A stretch of DNA of 64,000 bases, from assembly GCA_963971285.1 (NCBI GenBank), contig OZ020248.1, forward strand, positions 17,236,001-17,300,000, in the 5' to 3' direction. Positions 45,482-57,764 of the stretch are shown piece by piece. This stretch comes from Astropecten irregularis (lineage: Eukaryota; Echinodermata; Asteroidea; Paxillosida; Astropectinidae). The notes below the pieces were generated by a model that saw only the letters and a list, made by a program, of their open reading frames with translations, was not told the DNA's origin and did not search any database. How positions within the stretch are numbered: position 1 is the first letter of the stretch; each line of letters opens with the position of its first letter. The position numbers and the translations under genes were made by a program.

Positions 45482-46205
45482 CTGGGCCCTTTTCCAAATC
45501 CCCAGCTCCGGCTTCGCGAGGCTTCGACTTAAGCGCGGCTTCAGTTCGAAGTCCCAGTGCTTGCGTGGCCACGCGTTTGGATACCATCCGACATTAAATG
45601 TGTCACGTGCTCAGGAGCGCCACGCAGTTGCATGACGTTTGTTTAAATTCAGCTGATTTTGTGTTGAAAACATGGGATTAGTGTAAGGCCTAAATAAGTT
45701 ACATGTATGTTACATGGAGATTCATTTCTTCCTCCATTTGTTATGATAATGGTACAAATTAATTAGCCTAATTGTATTAGCCTCCACGCACAATCTAAAA
45801 ACCGTTGGCATGGGAATTTGTATATTATTTTACACTAAACTCGTTGCAGTTGCTCAACTTTCCCCAAAACATCCTGCTGTAGTTTTCATAATTTCACTAG
45901 TTTCAGTATTTAAATTGCGCGGCAGATACAGACGAAACAATTAACAGACAACAATAAAAAGTGTCAAAGTTCACTTTTTTATTACTGTCACGTAACTTTG
46001 TACTACATGTAAATGATTCAAAATGTGACATCACGAAGCTCCACGAGGTCACCTCATCGGTAGACTTCATCAGGCTTCGTTTTTCGGCGAATTCTTAAGC
46101 CCAGCAATGAAGCCCAAGCCGGAGTCCGAATTTGGTTTGCGGCTCCAATATGACACCCAAAGCTTGGAGCCGGAGCCCAAGCCGAGATTTGAAAAAGGGC
46201 CCCAG
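45482..46205. mobile_element. 724-bp TIR element, CTGGGCCCTTTTCCAAATC ends
   Basis: Inverted ends CTGGGCCCTTTTCCAAATC and, from the right, CTGGGGCCCTTTTTCAAATC, followed by inverted GCTCCGGCTT segments. No transposase and no clear target duplication. Frame 46107-46319 runs through the right end into flanking DNA. Confidence 0.8.
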
Positions 46206-47254
46206 CATCGGTTGCGTAGTACATCTGGGAGATTGGTACTGGAAACAACGATACTCCGGCAACTTCGTCAACAAAAATCACGGCGATTGGTCGTACAAAA
46301 CTCCTTAAATGGTATTTAGCATTATTATGTTCACTGCTGTCATAACACCACAAAAGACAAAATGGTTTGGCCAATAACTTCGAAAATCCTTCAATAAGCA
46401 GTGAAATTAAACTTGTACGTAATACTGTAACTCATATCCTTCCGCTTTATACCGAGATTATAATGCTTCTTGCCCGCCCTTAAAGCTGGGCTCCAACGAT
46501 TTTGAAAAATAAGATGTTCACCTAAAATTGTGTTCACCTAGCTCCAATTAAGGTAAACATATCATTAACCCTCACTATTGAAGTTTCTTGATGTGAATTT
46601 TAAGTCACTTTTTACCGTTCCCCTTTCGCCAAGAATAAGCAATTTTCTCTCAAATTTGTCAGTTTTTTGTTCATTTACATATCATGAATATTCATGTTTT
46701 CCTCAAGTTGATGACGTAGAAGAGAGAATTCACTTTCCTTATGAATATTTATATACAGTGTGTTGCGTATTTAATACCCACACGCAATACTCATTCATAC
46801 ACTCCAATCATTTCGAAAGTAAAATGGTTGAAAATGATACATATAGCAACCGTCCTTGGGAGGAAAACAGCATCGATGAAGAATCAATGTACCCATAGGA
46901 TAGTAATGATCATTCAGGCAGTGATTCAGACAGTTTTAGCATACAGGAACTGCATGTACACAAAACTCATTGGAAATCCCATACAACTCCCGCACACCGA
47001 GGGGGTTCGTTCGTGGACCGCGACCGTATCCCCTCGACTACGTCACACATTGACATAAATTTAAATAGCCCACCCATGGCCAGTTTGGGAAAATAGTCCC
47101 AAGAATTTACAATTATTATCAAATTTTATTTCCAATATTACTTAATAATGAAAAAGAACAGCCCCATTGTATATTATGAGAAGGTTCTTTTATGTCTTAT
47201 AAACGAGGATTTGTATTTGTTTATTTTTTTTACAAATCGTTATTCTCCATCTTT
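46206..47254. other. No gene recognised in this intron segment
   Basis: AT-rich; frames of 105-106 codons at 46578-47058 overlap each other and show no domain. Confidence 0.5.
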
Positions 47255-48080
47255 AAGGTGATATAGTCCTCCGAAAAATGGTCCTCCATGCATTGTTGTG
47301 TGCTTAAATGATGACATCATCAATAGCGCTCCGCACTAATGACGTCACAAAATCCCCGGCTGTCAGACAAACATTGTCTCACACGCGTAGTGTACATGGA
47401 CGCGCACACCCACACACGTGCGTGGTTGCAATGTTTGTCAGAGATCCGGTGCTATTTATAGCGTAAGTGCGGAGCGCTATTGTAGACCTTCAAAAAAGGC
47501 GTATTTTAACACATTTCTCTTGGTTTTCGAAGCTTAAAATAAATTTAGAAGTAAGAATGATGATGTTTGAAAGTAGTTCCGATGGACCTAGCGATATATT
47601 ACTCTGCCATCATCGACAAAACAACGTTTGCATACGTCGGCTATATATAGCGTGTAATGTGGCTTTTTTTTGTTTACTCAGAGCGGCGAAAACTTGGAAA
47701 AAATCTTCTTTTTCGGTAATTGGGCTCAATAAGCAAGAATATTTACATCGGAAACGAAAGTTGATATCTTATCATTTATAGAAAGTATTCGTATGAGCAA
47801 GGAACTGGTGGCCCTCTGTTGGAAATAAGTGAATTTCTAGGTGATATTTTGCTGCATTGTGAAAGGATTTGTTGTTGGGTTTTAAAAATGGCAGATCCCG
47901 CGTAGTTGACTGTGCAAAGTAGTCTCCACAAAATAGTTGGAGTTATATTTCGTGTTGATTCTAATATTACAATTAGTTATTCATTGGTGAAAAACAAAGA
48001 AGGGAACTTGAAGGAAAATGTATTTAAGGAAAGATTTCACTTCAGTATCTGTGCTTGTTTACAAATGATTTTTATTTATT
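47255..48080 (+). repeat. Dispersed repeat, copy interrupted by a MITE (pair of 6000-6683)
   Basis: Matches the minus-strand copy at 6000-6683 from GGTGATATAGTCCTCCGA to beyond TATTACAATTAGTTA. The 104-codon frame 47467-47781 lies inside the repeat and one end is in the MITE. Confidence 0.75.
47322..47481. mobile_element. 160-bp MITE, AATAGCGCTCCGCACT ends, copy 1
   Basis: Perfect 16-bp inverted ends AATAGCGCTCCGCACT/AGTGCGGAGCGCTATT. The homologous repeat copy near 6615 lacks it. Contains a TGACGTCA at 47340-47347. Copy 2 at 51331-51499. Confidence 0.9.
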
Positions 48081-49136
48081 TATTTGACACTTCAAAGGCA
48101 TTGATATGCAAGTGTGGTATCAAAATGACAAGAATTAGATGCTCTAAGTGATGCCACCCTAAAAATAGAGTAAAAGTGGATACCCATGACCTTTGACACA
48201 CGAACTTTGACCTTTGACCTAGATTTAAAAAAAAGTATCATTCCGAAATTTCGCGAAACAACGTTTGCTTGATAGAACAGGTCTTTCTCTAGAAGATTCC
48301 ATTGAAATTTCGCTGCGCACTTGAATAGTGACGATTTTATGGCATTTTTTCCGATTAATGCATGCAAAGTTTTGTCCCCTCAGGCCACACAACTTTCTCT
48401 GTGCGGTTCCCTTTAATGTAATTTAAATTTTCCCAATTTATGACTCATTGTCCTTTATCCTGCAGTACCTCAGAGACTGTATAAAACACTCCCAGTTACA
48501 CCTTTGTTCTGTATTAAGGACCTTTGGATCTAGTATTTGACTCCAATGGAATAAGTTTCTCCATTACTGTATTTGTTGGACAGGGTTCGGATAGATAGCA
48601 TGCAATTGCTCGGTGTCCTGAATAGTCTTTGCTGCAGATAACTGAACCTGAATGAATTCAGTACAATGAAGGGATTATGTGAATGTTGTCTTTTCAAGAT
48701 GTCCTCACAGGGCCTCTGAAGACTTGCTTCTGCAGCTATGTTCCAGTTGCAACGACCCATCACATTGGCCCTAATAAATACGTATTTCATGAAAATTAGA
48801 TTATCTATTGCTTGAATTATTTGCACAGGCACTACAGCTGAACAAGAAAATTTGCATATTAGTTTTGTCCAATATAATGTCACATTGTTATGTACAGTAT
48901 TTTGAACTGGTTATGGTTATGGATGCATGACTCTTGATGCATGTCACTCGAATAACGTCCACAAACCCTTCAACACTTACCATGCTTACCCTATTCCACA
49001 CTTAAACTCGGCAAAGGCCAGGGAATTCTGCAACGTATTTTTATTTTCAGGACAAATCATCTGCCCACTACCAGAACAGGAAGAACTGGGGCTAAGTGGA
49101 TTTTTTTTGCCACGGCTCATGGTACAGGGTCATGTG

Positions 49137-49427
49137 CAGGCGCGGTTCTAGGGGGGGGGGCTAGGGGGGCCCAAAATTGTGTCTACCCCCCCAAAAAAAA
49201 ATGCAAGTAAAAAAAATTATTGAAAATACTGGGTTTTTTCAATTATTAAGCGCCAATTACATAAAAAACACGTTGTGTGGGCTATAATGTGCATGTTTTT
49301 CGACCCCTAATAAGACATAGCAGAAGCGAGTAAATTAGAAGAACCCAAAATATTGGGTCTTCTAGCCCCCCAAAAATAATGGCTCTTCTAGCCCCCCAAA
49401 AAGATTTTGGCTCTAGAACCGCGCCTG
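49137..49427. mobile_element. 291-bp hAT-type MITE with GTCATGTG duplication
   Basis: Ends CAGGCGCGGTTCTAG and CTAGAACCGCGCCTG are perfect 15-bp inverted repeats. Flanks GTCATGTG at 49129-49136 and 49428-49435 are identical. It resembles widespread CAGGCGCGGxxC hAT miniature families. Confidence 0.97.
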
Positions 49428-50835
49428 GTCATGTGATCAGCTAGGTGACACCATGAAGCACCTTGCTGCCAAAGCAAGTCTTCACAGGCCCTATGAGGAT
49501 CACTATTGAAAAGAAAATTTCAAGGAATCATTTCAGTGTGCTGAATTCCATCCGGTTCAGTTTTCATGGCACTGAACAATTGAATGCGTTTAAACTATCA
49601 TGGTCTTCATGGAGGTCAACATACATCGACCATTAATATACTTGTACGCAGGTTGTCGTCCCATTATTGTTTATACTGAAGATCCAACAATAATGGTTCT
49701 GGGCCAACATCTTGTTCATTGCTTTATTTTTAAGACAAAATAATCAAAAAAAATTCTTTTTTCATTTTCCAATTACAATATAAGCATGGAATTTTAGTAT
49801 TTCAACTTATTATTTCCCTATGGTTACAAAGCTTATAAACCAAATCCAACATTCTCCACTGCAATATTATGGATCTTGCTCGTTGGCGGCTGATGTTATT
49901 TGTTAGTTGTCATGAGTCAGTTAGTATGATCCATTCCATGATTTGTATCTGAAGTTATTCTGAACCCTGCTGGAACAAAAACACAACATGGAGAAACATA
50001 TTCCATTGGAGTCAAATGCTTAAGATCCTTTAAATTGAAGTCCCAACACCATGAACACAGAACAAGGCGTAAATGTGGGTGTTTTATACATTGCAGAGCA
50101 AAGGAGAATGAGATACAATGGGAAATTTAAGATTACATAAGGGGAAATCACAATATATTGCCTAGCTTTGTAAAAGAGGACAAAACTGCGCATGCACCAT
50201 AAAGGTCCTCAATACAGAACAAAGGTGTAACTGGGAGTGTTTTATACAGTCTCTGAGGTACTGCAGGATAAAGGACAATGAGACATAAATTGGGAAAATT
50301 TAAATTACATTAAAGGGAACCGCACAGAGAAAGTTGTGTGGCCTATTGTTATTAAAGGGGACAAAACTACGCATGCATTAATCAGAAAAAATGCCATAAA
50401 ATCGTCAATTTTCAAGTGCCCAGCGAAATTTCAATGGAATCTTCTAGAGAAAGACCTGTTCTATCAAGCAAACGTTGTTTCGTGTTATTTCAGAATGACA
50501 CTTTTTTTAAATCTAGGTCAAAGGTCATGGGTATCCACTTTTACTTGTTCTCTATTTCTAGGGTGGCATTACTTAGAGCATCTAATTCTGGTCATTTTGA
50601 TACCACACGTGCATATTTTTGTTGAAATATGACCAAGTTATAGTTTAATCCTGTGCAAAGGTAGTGTCAGAACATGAAAATGTCCGTATTTTTGGCGCAT
50701 GCAAACTGGCCACATGGGTGGAGGGATTCCACTAAAAATTGGCATGCATTCATAACTCATTGATACCTACTTGCATACCAATTTTTATAAAAATAAAGAC
50801 CTAAGGTAAAAAAGTGTGTTGGTCTGACATGGAAT

Positions 50836-51035
50836 CAGTGGCGTCACCAGACTTTTGAGTCTGGGGGGGGCACAAGGGGGGCACTAGCAATTGTTGGGGG
50901 GGCACTACAATAATATATATTATATTTTTTTTCGCCAACCCAAATCTCAAATGGGGGGGCACGAGGGGGGGGCATGAGGTTTTCCAGGGGGGGCACGTGC
51001 CCCCCCTGGCCCCCCCCCCCTTGGTGACGCCACTG
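50836..51035. mobile_element. 200-bp hAT-type MITE with CATGGAAT duplication
   Basis: Ends CAGTGGCGTCACCA and TGGTGACGCCACTG are inverted repeats, with C- and G-rich tracts inside. Flanks CATGGAAT at 50828-50835 and 51036-51043. The solo repeat at 34785 shows the uninterrupted target (GTCATTCCATG on the other strand). Confidence 0.97.
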
Positions 51036-51330
51036 CATGGAATGACCCTTATACTTCCATGGACCTTTTACATGATTGTTGTACATGATTGTATAGGTCT
51101 ATAGCAGACATGCAGACCCTCTTTTTAAGAACCATTTTGACTAGACCAGTGGCCAAAGCTGACCACTTGTGACCTTGTGGTAAATGTGATTGCTGACAGA
51201 TAAGGCAGTGTGGGGTCTGGAGATGGTTGTTCCATATAAGAGTAAGAGTGCTTATTATGGACATCTACATAATGTAGTGGGTAAGTTGAGGAAAAGTTGT
51301 GTATCATGCATGATGCATGAGCAACAGACC

Positions 51331-51499
51331 AATAGCGCTCCATACTAATGACGTCACACGAGTCCCCGGATGTCAGACAAACATTGACTCATGCACGTAC
51401 ACCATGAATGCACGCGGACATACCACACGTTTGCATGGTTGCAATGTAATTTGCCTGAGATCCGATGTGTTATTTTTAGCGCAAGTGCGTAGTGCTATT
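51331..51499. mobile_element. 169-bp MITE, AATAGCGCTCCATACT ends, copy 2
   Basis: Same family as 47322-47481: AATAGCGCTCC..ACTAATGACGTCAC start, TCAGACAAACATTG core, and AAGTGCGTAGTGCTATT end. TIRs have decayed by two or three mismatches. Confidence 0.85.
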
Positions 51500-52647
51500 T
51501 GAATGCTTTATTGGGGTCCCCTATTCAGCATGTGGTACGAAAAATAAAATCGCGGCCCGTGCCCACCATCCGGCACCACTGCCACGTACCCCAGATGACT
51601 GCAGAGTGAGCTGTACGACACTCGCTAATGGAGTGACCCATCCACAGTCTGCTGAGCACAGCATTATGAACGTGTACCCTAACCTACATAATTTAACAGA
51701 CAAAACAGCATATTCCCCTTAGGAATGGACTTTTTAGCTGATGGTATTTTTGTGGGATGAGGATTGTCGGCTTCTCAGTTCTTATCCAGAAAGTACTTCG
51801 GGGGCAGTGAACTCACGACATTTGGACTCCTGGCTGCATGCAGCTACCTATACAGTTTACACAGTCCTTCCATGTAAATCCAATCGGCTCTTTTCAGAGC
51901 CACACAAACCCAAATGGCTCTTTTAATATCTTTTAAGAAAACTTACCCCCCCCCCTCCCCCCAAAAAAAGACTCCACGAGAAACAAAGGAAAAAACAATT
52001 AACCCTTCACAAAATCCTAAAATAATCACAGCCCCTCTGAAAGAGACCCTGACATTTCCGTTCATTTGAACCCTTCAATTTCAGTAGAAAAGTCATCATT
52101 TCAGATATGGAACAGCACATGATGTATTAAGCTTGCTGCCTCAAAAACGTGCAACTGATGAGTGGATTACCACGATAAGGATAATTGGACACTGATGCAT
52201 AGCTTAAATTCTACCTTTTGCAATGTATTTAAACATGTATCTAGCCGCAAGCGCCTGACTGCGAGCGCCCTCTCAGTCCCAGATCACTATTCTTTGAGTC
52301 GCAGGTTAGATACACCTGAGCATCATCAGCATAAACAGCACACTTAAAATTGTGAGTCATTATGCAAGGGAAATAAGACAGGTCCCACAACAGAGCTTTG
52401 AGAAACACTTAATTAAACTAATATGAGTAGAATTGAACATATTCCCAATTACAGCCACAGCTTTGGTTCTGTCCTGTAAATATGATGTTACATGCCCCTA
52501 AATAATTTGTCCTTGTTCTGACAATGTTTAAAACAATTCGTGAGCATATTTATATTTGTGTATGATATGTACAGACGGTTGAGACGTCATGTTGTGTAAC
52601 TGTCTTTAAAAAAATAAATTATTATTATTATTAAAACATTATTTATA
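51500..52647. other. No gene recognised in this intron segment
   Basis: Short frames only. C-run at 51949-51962 and an (ATT)n tract near 52618-52634 directly before the minisatellite. Confidence 0.5.
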
Positions 52648-54705
52648 ATGAACGTCAGGACAATTCAGGAGCATAGACATTAGAATTATCTCTACCATGA
52701 ACGCCAGGACAATTCGGGAGCATAGACATAAGAATTATCTCCACCATGAATGTCAGGACAATTCGGAGCATAGACATTAGAATTATCTCCACCATGAACG
52801 TCAGGACAATTCAGGAGCATAGACATTAGAATTATCTCTACCATGAACGTCAGGACAATTCGGGGGCATAGACATTAGAATTATCTCCACCATGAACGTC
52901 AGGACAATTCGGGAGCATAGACATTAGAATCATCTCAACCATGAACGTCAGGACAATTCGGGAGCATAGACATCAGAATTATCTCCACCATGAACGTCAG
53001 GACAATTCGTGAGCATAGACATTAGAATTATCTCCACCATGAACGTCTGGACAATTCGGAGCATAGACATTAGAATTATCTCCACCATGAACGTCAGGAC
53101 AATTCGGGAGCATAGACATCAGAATTATCTCCACCATGAACGTCAGGACAATTCGTGAGCATAGACATTAGAATTATCTCCACCATGAACGTCTGGACAA
53201 TTCGGAGCATAGACATAAGAATTATCTCCACCATGAACGTCAGGACAATTCGTGAGCATAGACATTAGAATTATCTCCACCATGAACGTCTGGACAATTC
53301 GGAGCATAGACATTAGAATTATCTCCACCATGAACGTCAGGACAATTCATTAGCATAGACATAAGAATTATCTCCACCATGAACGTCAGGACAATTCGGA
53401 GCATAGACATTAGAATTATATCTCCACCATGAACGTCAGGACAATTCGGGAGCATAGACATTACAATTATATCTCCACCATGAACGTCAGGACAATTCGT
53501 GAGCATAGACATTACAATTATATCTCCACCATGAACGTCAGGCCAATTCGGAGCATAGACATTAGAATTATATCTCCACCATGAACGTCAGGACAATTCG
53601 GAGCATAGACATTAGAATTATCTCCACCATGAACGTCAGGACAATTCGGGAGCATAGACATTACAATTATATCTCCACCATGAACGTCAGGACAATTCGG
53701 GAGCATAGACATTACAATTATATCTCCACCATGAACGTCAGGACAATTCGTGAGCATAGACATTACAATTATATCTCCACCATGAACGTCAGGACAATTC
53801 GGAGCATAGACATTAGAATTATATCTCCACCATGAACGTCAGGACAATTCGGAGCATAGACATTAGAATTATCTCCACCATGAACGTCAGGACAATTCGG
53901 GAGCATAGACATTACAATTATATCTCCACCATGAACGTCAGGACAATTCGGAGCATAGACATTAGAATTATATCTCCACCATGAACGTCAGGACAATTCG
54001 GGAGCATAGACATTAGAATCATCTCAACCATGAACGTCAGGACAATTCGGGAGGATAGACATTAGAATTATATCTCCACCATGAACGTCAGGACAATTCG
54101 GGAGCATAGACATTAGAATTATATCTCCTCCATGAACGTCAGGACAATTCAGGAGCATAGACATTAGAATTATCTCCACCATGAACGTCAGGACAATTCA
54201 GGAGCATAGACATTAGAATTATCTCCACCATGAACGTCAGGACAAATCGGGAGCATAGACATCAGAATTATCTCCACCATGAACGTCAGGACAAATCGGG
54301 AGCATAGACATCAGAATTATCTCCACCATGAACGTCAGGACAATTCGGGAGCATAGACATTAGAATTATCTCCACCAGGAACGTCAGGACAATTCGGGAG
54401 CATAGACATAAGAATTATCTCCTCCATGAACGTCAGGACAATTCGGGAGCATAGACATTATAATTATCTCCACCAGGAACTTCAGGACAATTCGGGAGCA
54501 TAGACATTAGAATTATCTCCACCATGAACGTCTGGACAATTCGGGAGCATAGACATTAGAATTATCTCCACCATGAACGTCAGGACAATTCAGGAGGATA
54601 AACATTAGAATTTTCTCCACCATGAACGTCAGGACAATTCGGGAGCATAGACATTAGAATTATATCTCCACCATGAACGTCAGGACAAATCGGGAGCATA
54701 GACAA
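52648..54705. repeat. 49-bp minisatellite, about 42 units, in BRAT1 intron 1
   Basis: The unit starts CATGAACGTCAGGACAATTC, continues GGGAGCATAGACATTAGAAT and ends TATCTCCAC. Variant units carry an extra TA (ATTATATCTCC), one less G, or CTGGACA for CAGGACA; some variants recur at regular intervals, which suggests multi-unit duplications. Repeated frames on both strands are array artefacts. Confidence 0.97.
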
Positions 54706-55907
54706 TGGGTCGTATGAATAAAAACTAGTATTTGCTTTTACTACCATTTTCGAAGCATTTGCTCGTGTTGGTATGAATAAAAGCAAAGTGAATGCTTGTA
54801 CTGGAAAGCATTTGCTAAATCCTAAAAGTATTGACTTTTTACTTTTGAAGCTTTAGCTAGACCATTAGTATTTGCCTAGTTTGGTATGAATAAAAAGTAG
54901 TAAGTGCTTCAGATGTCAAGTATTTACTTGTCATTTTCAAAGACTGGGTCAGAGCTACCTTGGAAAATGAGAGGCAGATACTAGTGTACATAATTGTAGC
55001 GTTCATGAATGTTATTCGTCAAGAAAAGGTGTATGCCCCTAGGAGAGAGTGTGCAGAATCCAAATACAAGCAGCTGTACCGATTTTAGGAAAGAAATATG
55101 GAACAGATTGCCAACCATTTCTTGGGACATTCCGGGGGGCGCACTGACTTGCTAAGCAACAACAGCAGGCTCTGCTTGATTGTTGGTGACCCAGGTTTTC
55201 AAGTTGGCATCGGAGAGACCTTAGCATTCATCAGAGTATCGTATCCACCCAAGAGTGTTCTATGGATACAGTTTCCTGTTATGGAAACATCCCACTTCAC
55301 TTCACTTTTATTTTTGTTGTTAAGCTTTTAATTTAGTCTCTTATCTGTTAAGGGTAATATCATACTTTGGTTTTTGTCAAAGAAATACAGATCCATGGGC
55401 AAGAATATCAAAGAAAATACAATAACAGTCATCTGTGAAAATTTCATTCCCATTGGGTGCCCACTTTTTAAGAACAGTGAAAAACGCCCACAGTTTTTCT
55501 GAAGAATTTTCTCTTTTATGTTTGATCTTTAATTTTGGACCCTGGTTTTACTCTTTTCTGGATAAATACTTAACTTCACATCTGTGAAAATTTCAGTCCC
55601 ATACGTTGCCCAATTTTTTGCTGTGATTCCACCAAAATAGGGCTTCCATTGTATACGTAGACTCCCCACAGACACCGTGGAGAGTGTACGTATACACAAT
55701 GAAAGCCCTATTGTTAAAATTCATTGAGATGTGCAGTCAAAAAAGCATTTCCTACCACTGCACTAGCAGACGCTGAACAGTAAAAGGAACATTTTATTCA
55801 TACCAATCTAAGTATTCGCTTGTTCTGAATTATTTTACTTAGTAGTCAATGCTTTTGCTGTTTGCTTGAACTTAGAAGCGTTTGCTAGTTTTTATTCATA
55901 CGGCCCA
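54706..55907. mobile_element. 1.2 kb TIR element inserted in the 49-bp array
   Basis: Ends TGGGTCGTATGAATAAAAAC and, inverted, TGGGCCGTATGAATAAAAAC differ at one base. Inner arms contain GCATTTGCT/AGTATTTG..AAGTATT words in both orientations. The 49-bp unit resumes at once on the right. An imperfect palindrome (AATAGGGCTT..AAGCCCTATT) lies at 55637-55712. The 55345-55620 segment has an inverted relative at 63590-63860. Confidence 0.9.
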
Positions 55908-55960
55908 TTAGAATGATCTCCACCAGGAACGTCAGGACAATTCGGGAGCATAGACATAAG
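55908..55960. repeat. Last unit of the 49-bp minisatellite, beyond the insertion
   Basis: ATCTCCACCAGGAACGTCAG and GGGAGCATAGACATAAG match the array unit, showing that the element at 54706-55907 split the array. Confidence 0.95.
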
Positions 55961-56356
55961 GAAGAGCTGGATAGGAAGAGCTGCATATTACCTGAATGAG
56001 TACAACTTTGAAGTGCTTGTTTAACTAACTGGAAAGCTCCTCGCATTTTCTGCACTCTCTGACTGACTTGAGAAAAACCTCCAAATGACACATGTACATG
56101 TAGTAAGTTTGTACTGTATGTACATACATGTGTTTTTGTATTCTTTTGCTCTCAGGCTAGAGTTACATGTTCACTGATTTCTGTGAGAGTTTGTTTTGGT
56201 CTCTCACAGTGTAACTACTCTTAACTCTCAGTTGTCTACTGGAAGTGGACTTGCATGACTTGATACTGCAAACCGGCACTTTTCAGAGGTGACCCCGAAG
56301 ACTGCAGTCCTGAGTAAACTTGTGGACACTTGAGGAAGACAGGAGATTTGGTCTAG
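55961..56356. other. No gene recognised
   Basis: Unique-looking intronic DNA. Confidence 0.5.
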
Positions 56357-56650
56357 TCTGCCTTTACGCTGTTGAACTGTTCGCTGACTTCATGGGAGTC
56401 ATCGGATCTGGTAGAAGGAGGCAAGAGATTTGGTCTAGTCTGCCTTTACGCTGATGAACTGTTCACTGACTTCGTGGGAGTCATCGGATCTGTCAGAAGA
56501 AGGCAGGAGATTTCGTCTGCCTTTATGCTGTTGAACTGTTCGCTGACTTCGTGGGAGTCATCGGATCTGTCAGAAGAAGGCAGGAGATTTCGTCTGCCTT
56601 TATGCTGTTGAACTGTTCGCTGACTTCGTGGGAGTCATCGGATCTGTCAG
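56357..56650. repeat. Tandem 77-82 bp repeat, about 3.8 copies
   Basis: Units start TCTGCCTTTA.GCTG.TGAACT and contain GGGAGTCATCGGATCTG. The last two are almost identical, the first is 5 bp longer. Confidence 0.95.
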
Positions 56651-56902
56651 GCAGGACTGGCCATCATCAGATAGTACGGGACGTCGTTTATAGACCATCA
56701 GAACTCCTATATATATTTTTTTTTTTGCCGGCCGGCTAACTGGGTATCCTTGTTAATTACCTGTTGTTATTGTATCCTTTGATCTAAATTGTTTGGCCAA
56801 ACACAATTGTTGTTACATAATAAAAGCTGATAAGAAATTTATTGGATTGCAAAAATAGTCTTCTGGTTGTCCAAATTCCCAAACCTGGTTTCATTGATAT
56901 GG

Positions 56903-57182
56903 GGGCAGTTCCAGCGTAACGGACATGACAATCAGACAGTTTTTGCCTTATTCAGAGGATCACAAAATAGGATTGACAGTTTGCAAGCAATTTTAATTAG
57001 GCTTATCAGACACATTTAACTATAAGTGACATATGTAGTAAATTTTATGTAATTTCATTAAACGGTTGGAGAGAAATTGTACTTCTTGTAACCGTAACGG
57101 ACATGACACCAATTGGCATTAGTGATCCTCTGAATAAGGCAAAAACTGTGTGATTGTCATGTCCGTTACGCTGGAATTGCCC
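56903..57182. mobile_element. 280-bp MITE with ~60-bp inverted arms
   Basis: Arms pair GGGCAGTTCCAGCGTAACGG..GATCAC with GTGATC..CCGTTACGCTGGAATTGCCC, with few mismatches. No clear target duplication. Confidence 0.85.
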
Positions 57183-57289
57183 GTGTCTTTCCACACTGCA
57201 TTTAATTCTCTGAATGCTCCTGATGCTTTGCCTACTCTGTCGTTGAATTCTTTGGTGATGGAGCTTGGCTTGTTATCCAACACTGAACA

Positions 57290-57750
57290 GCACCAAATAG
57301 TCCACGAAGAAACTTATCAAATATGAGAATATTCTTAGCAGATGCTTAAGTTAGGAATAGTGCTGGAGCTGCTACAAGAATTCACTTGTTAATTTCAAAT
57401 CATTGAATCAACAACAGTTGTAGTCACCTACTGTCCCATAAATGGTGTAGAAGATGGCATAGTTGAAAATCATTATATCAATCTCAGGAGGACTGTCGAT
57501 TCTGTCCCTGCACATAATGTTGGGATGAAAATTGGTGATTTCAATGCTCGAGTAAGCTTAGAAGATGGAAAATTTACCAACCATGAAAGTACCAACAGGA
57601 ATGGGAAGTACCTTAATGAATTTACTGTTGAGAAAAGCTTCATCATAGCCAACACTCACTGAGTTCCAAAAGAAGCCTGGTAAACTGTGGACTTTCACCA
57701 GCCCAGGGGGAAACAAGTACCATTTAGATTACATTTAGAAAGTGGAAGAA
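57290..57750 (+). pseudogene. Non-LTR endonuclease domain remnant
   Basis: Frame pieces: TTVVVTYCPING, IGDFNARV (57530-57553), NGKYLNEF and IIANTH, then in another frame LWTFTSPG and KYHLDYI. This is the endonuclease domain of a LINE (GDFN catalytic box and the TFTSPGG..LDYI end). Stops and a frameshift break it. Confidence 0.8.
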
Positions 57751-57764
57751 CTGAATGTTGAGGC

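Larger units (their letters stand above)
48098..51055. mobile_element. ~3 kb foldback pair of the 34785 repeat
   Basis: A left arm at 48098-48570 (+) and a right arm at 49988-51055 (-) carry the same sequence inverted: TTGACTCCAATGGAATA, ATCCTGCAGTACCTCAG, TTGATAGAACAGGTCTTTCT, ACCTTTGACCTAGATTTAAA. The left arm is truncated. The right arm contains a 170-bp-class tandem duplication (50045-50205 and 50206-50375) and a hAT miniature element. The centre holds another hAT miniature element at 49137-49427. Confidence 0.7.

Noticed and set aside
47467-47781. 104-codon frame similar to the minus-strand frame at 6326-6628
   Set aside because: The similarity is DNA-level; both lie in copies of one dispersed repeat, with stops at different places and no domain.
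52648-54705. Regular 49-bp repeats, first look like a CRISPR array
   Set aside because: There are no unique spacers; the whole unit is repeated, and the context is a eukaryotic intron. It is a minisatellite.
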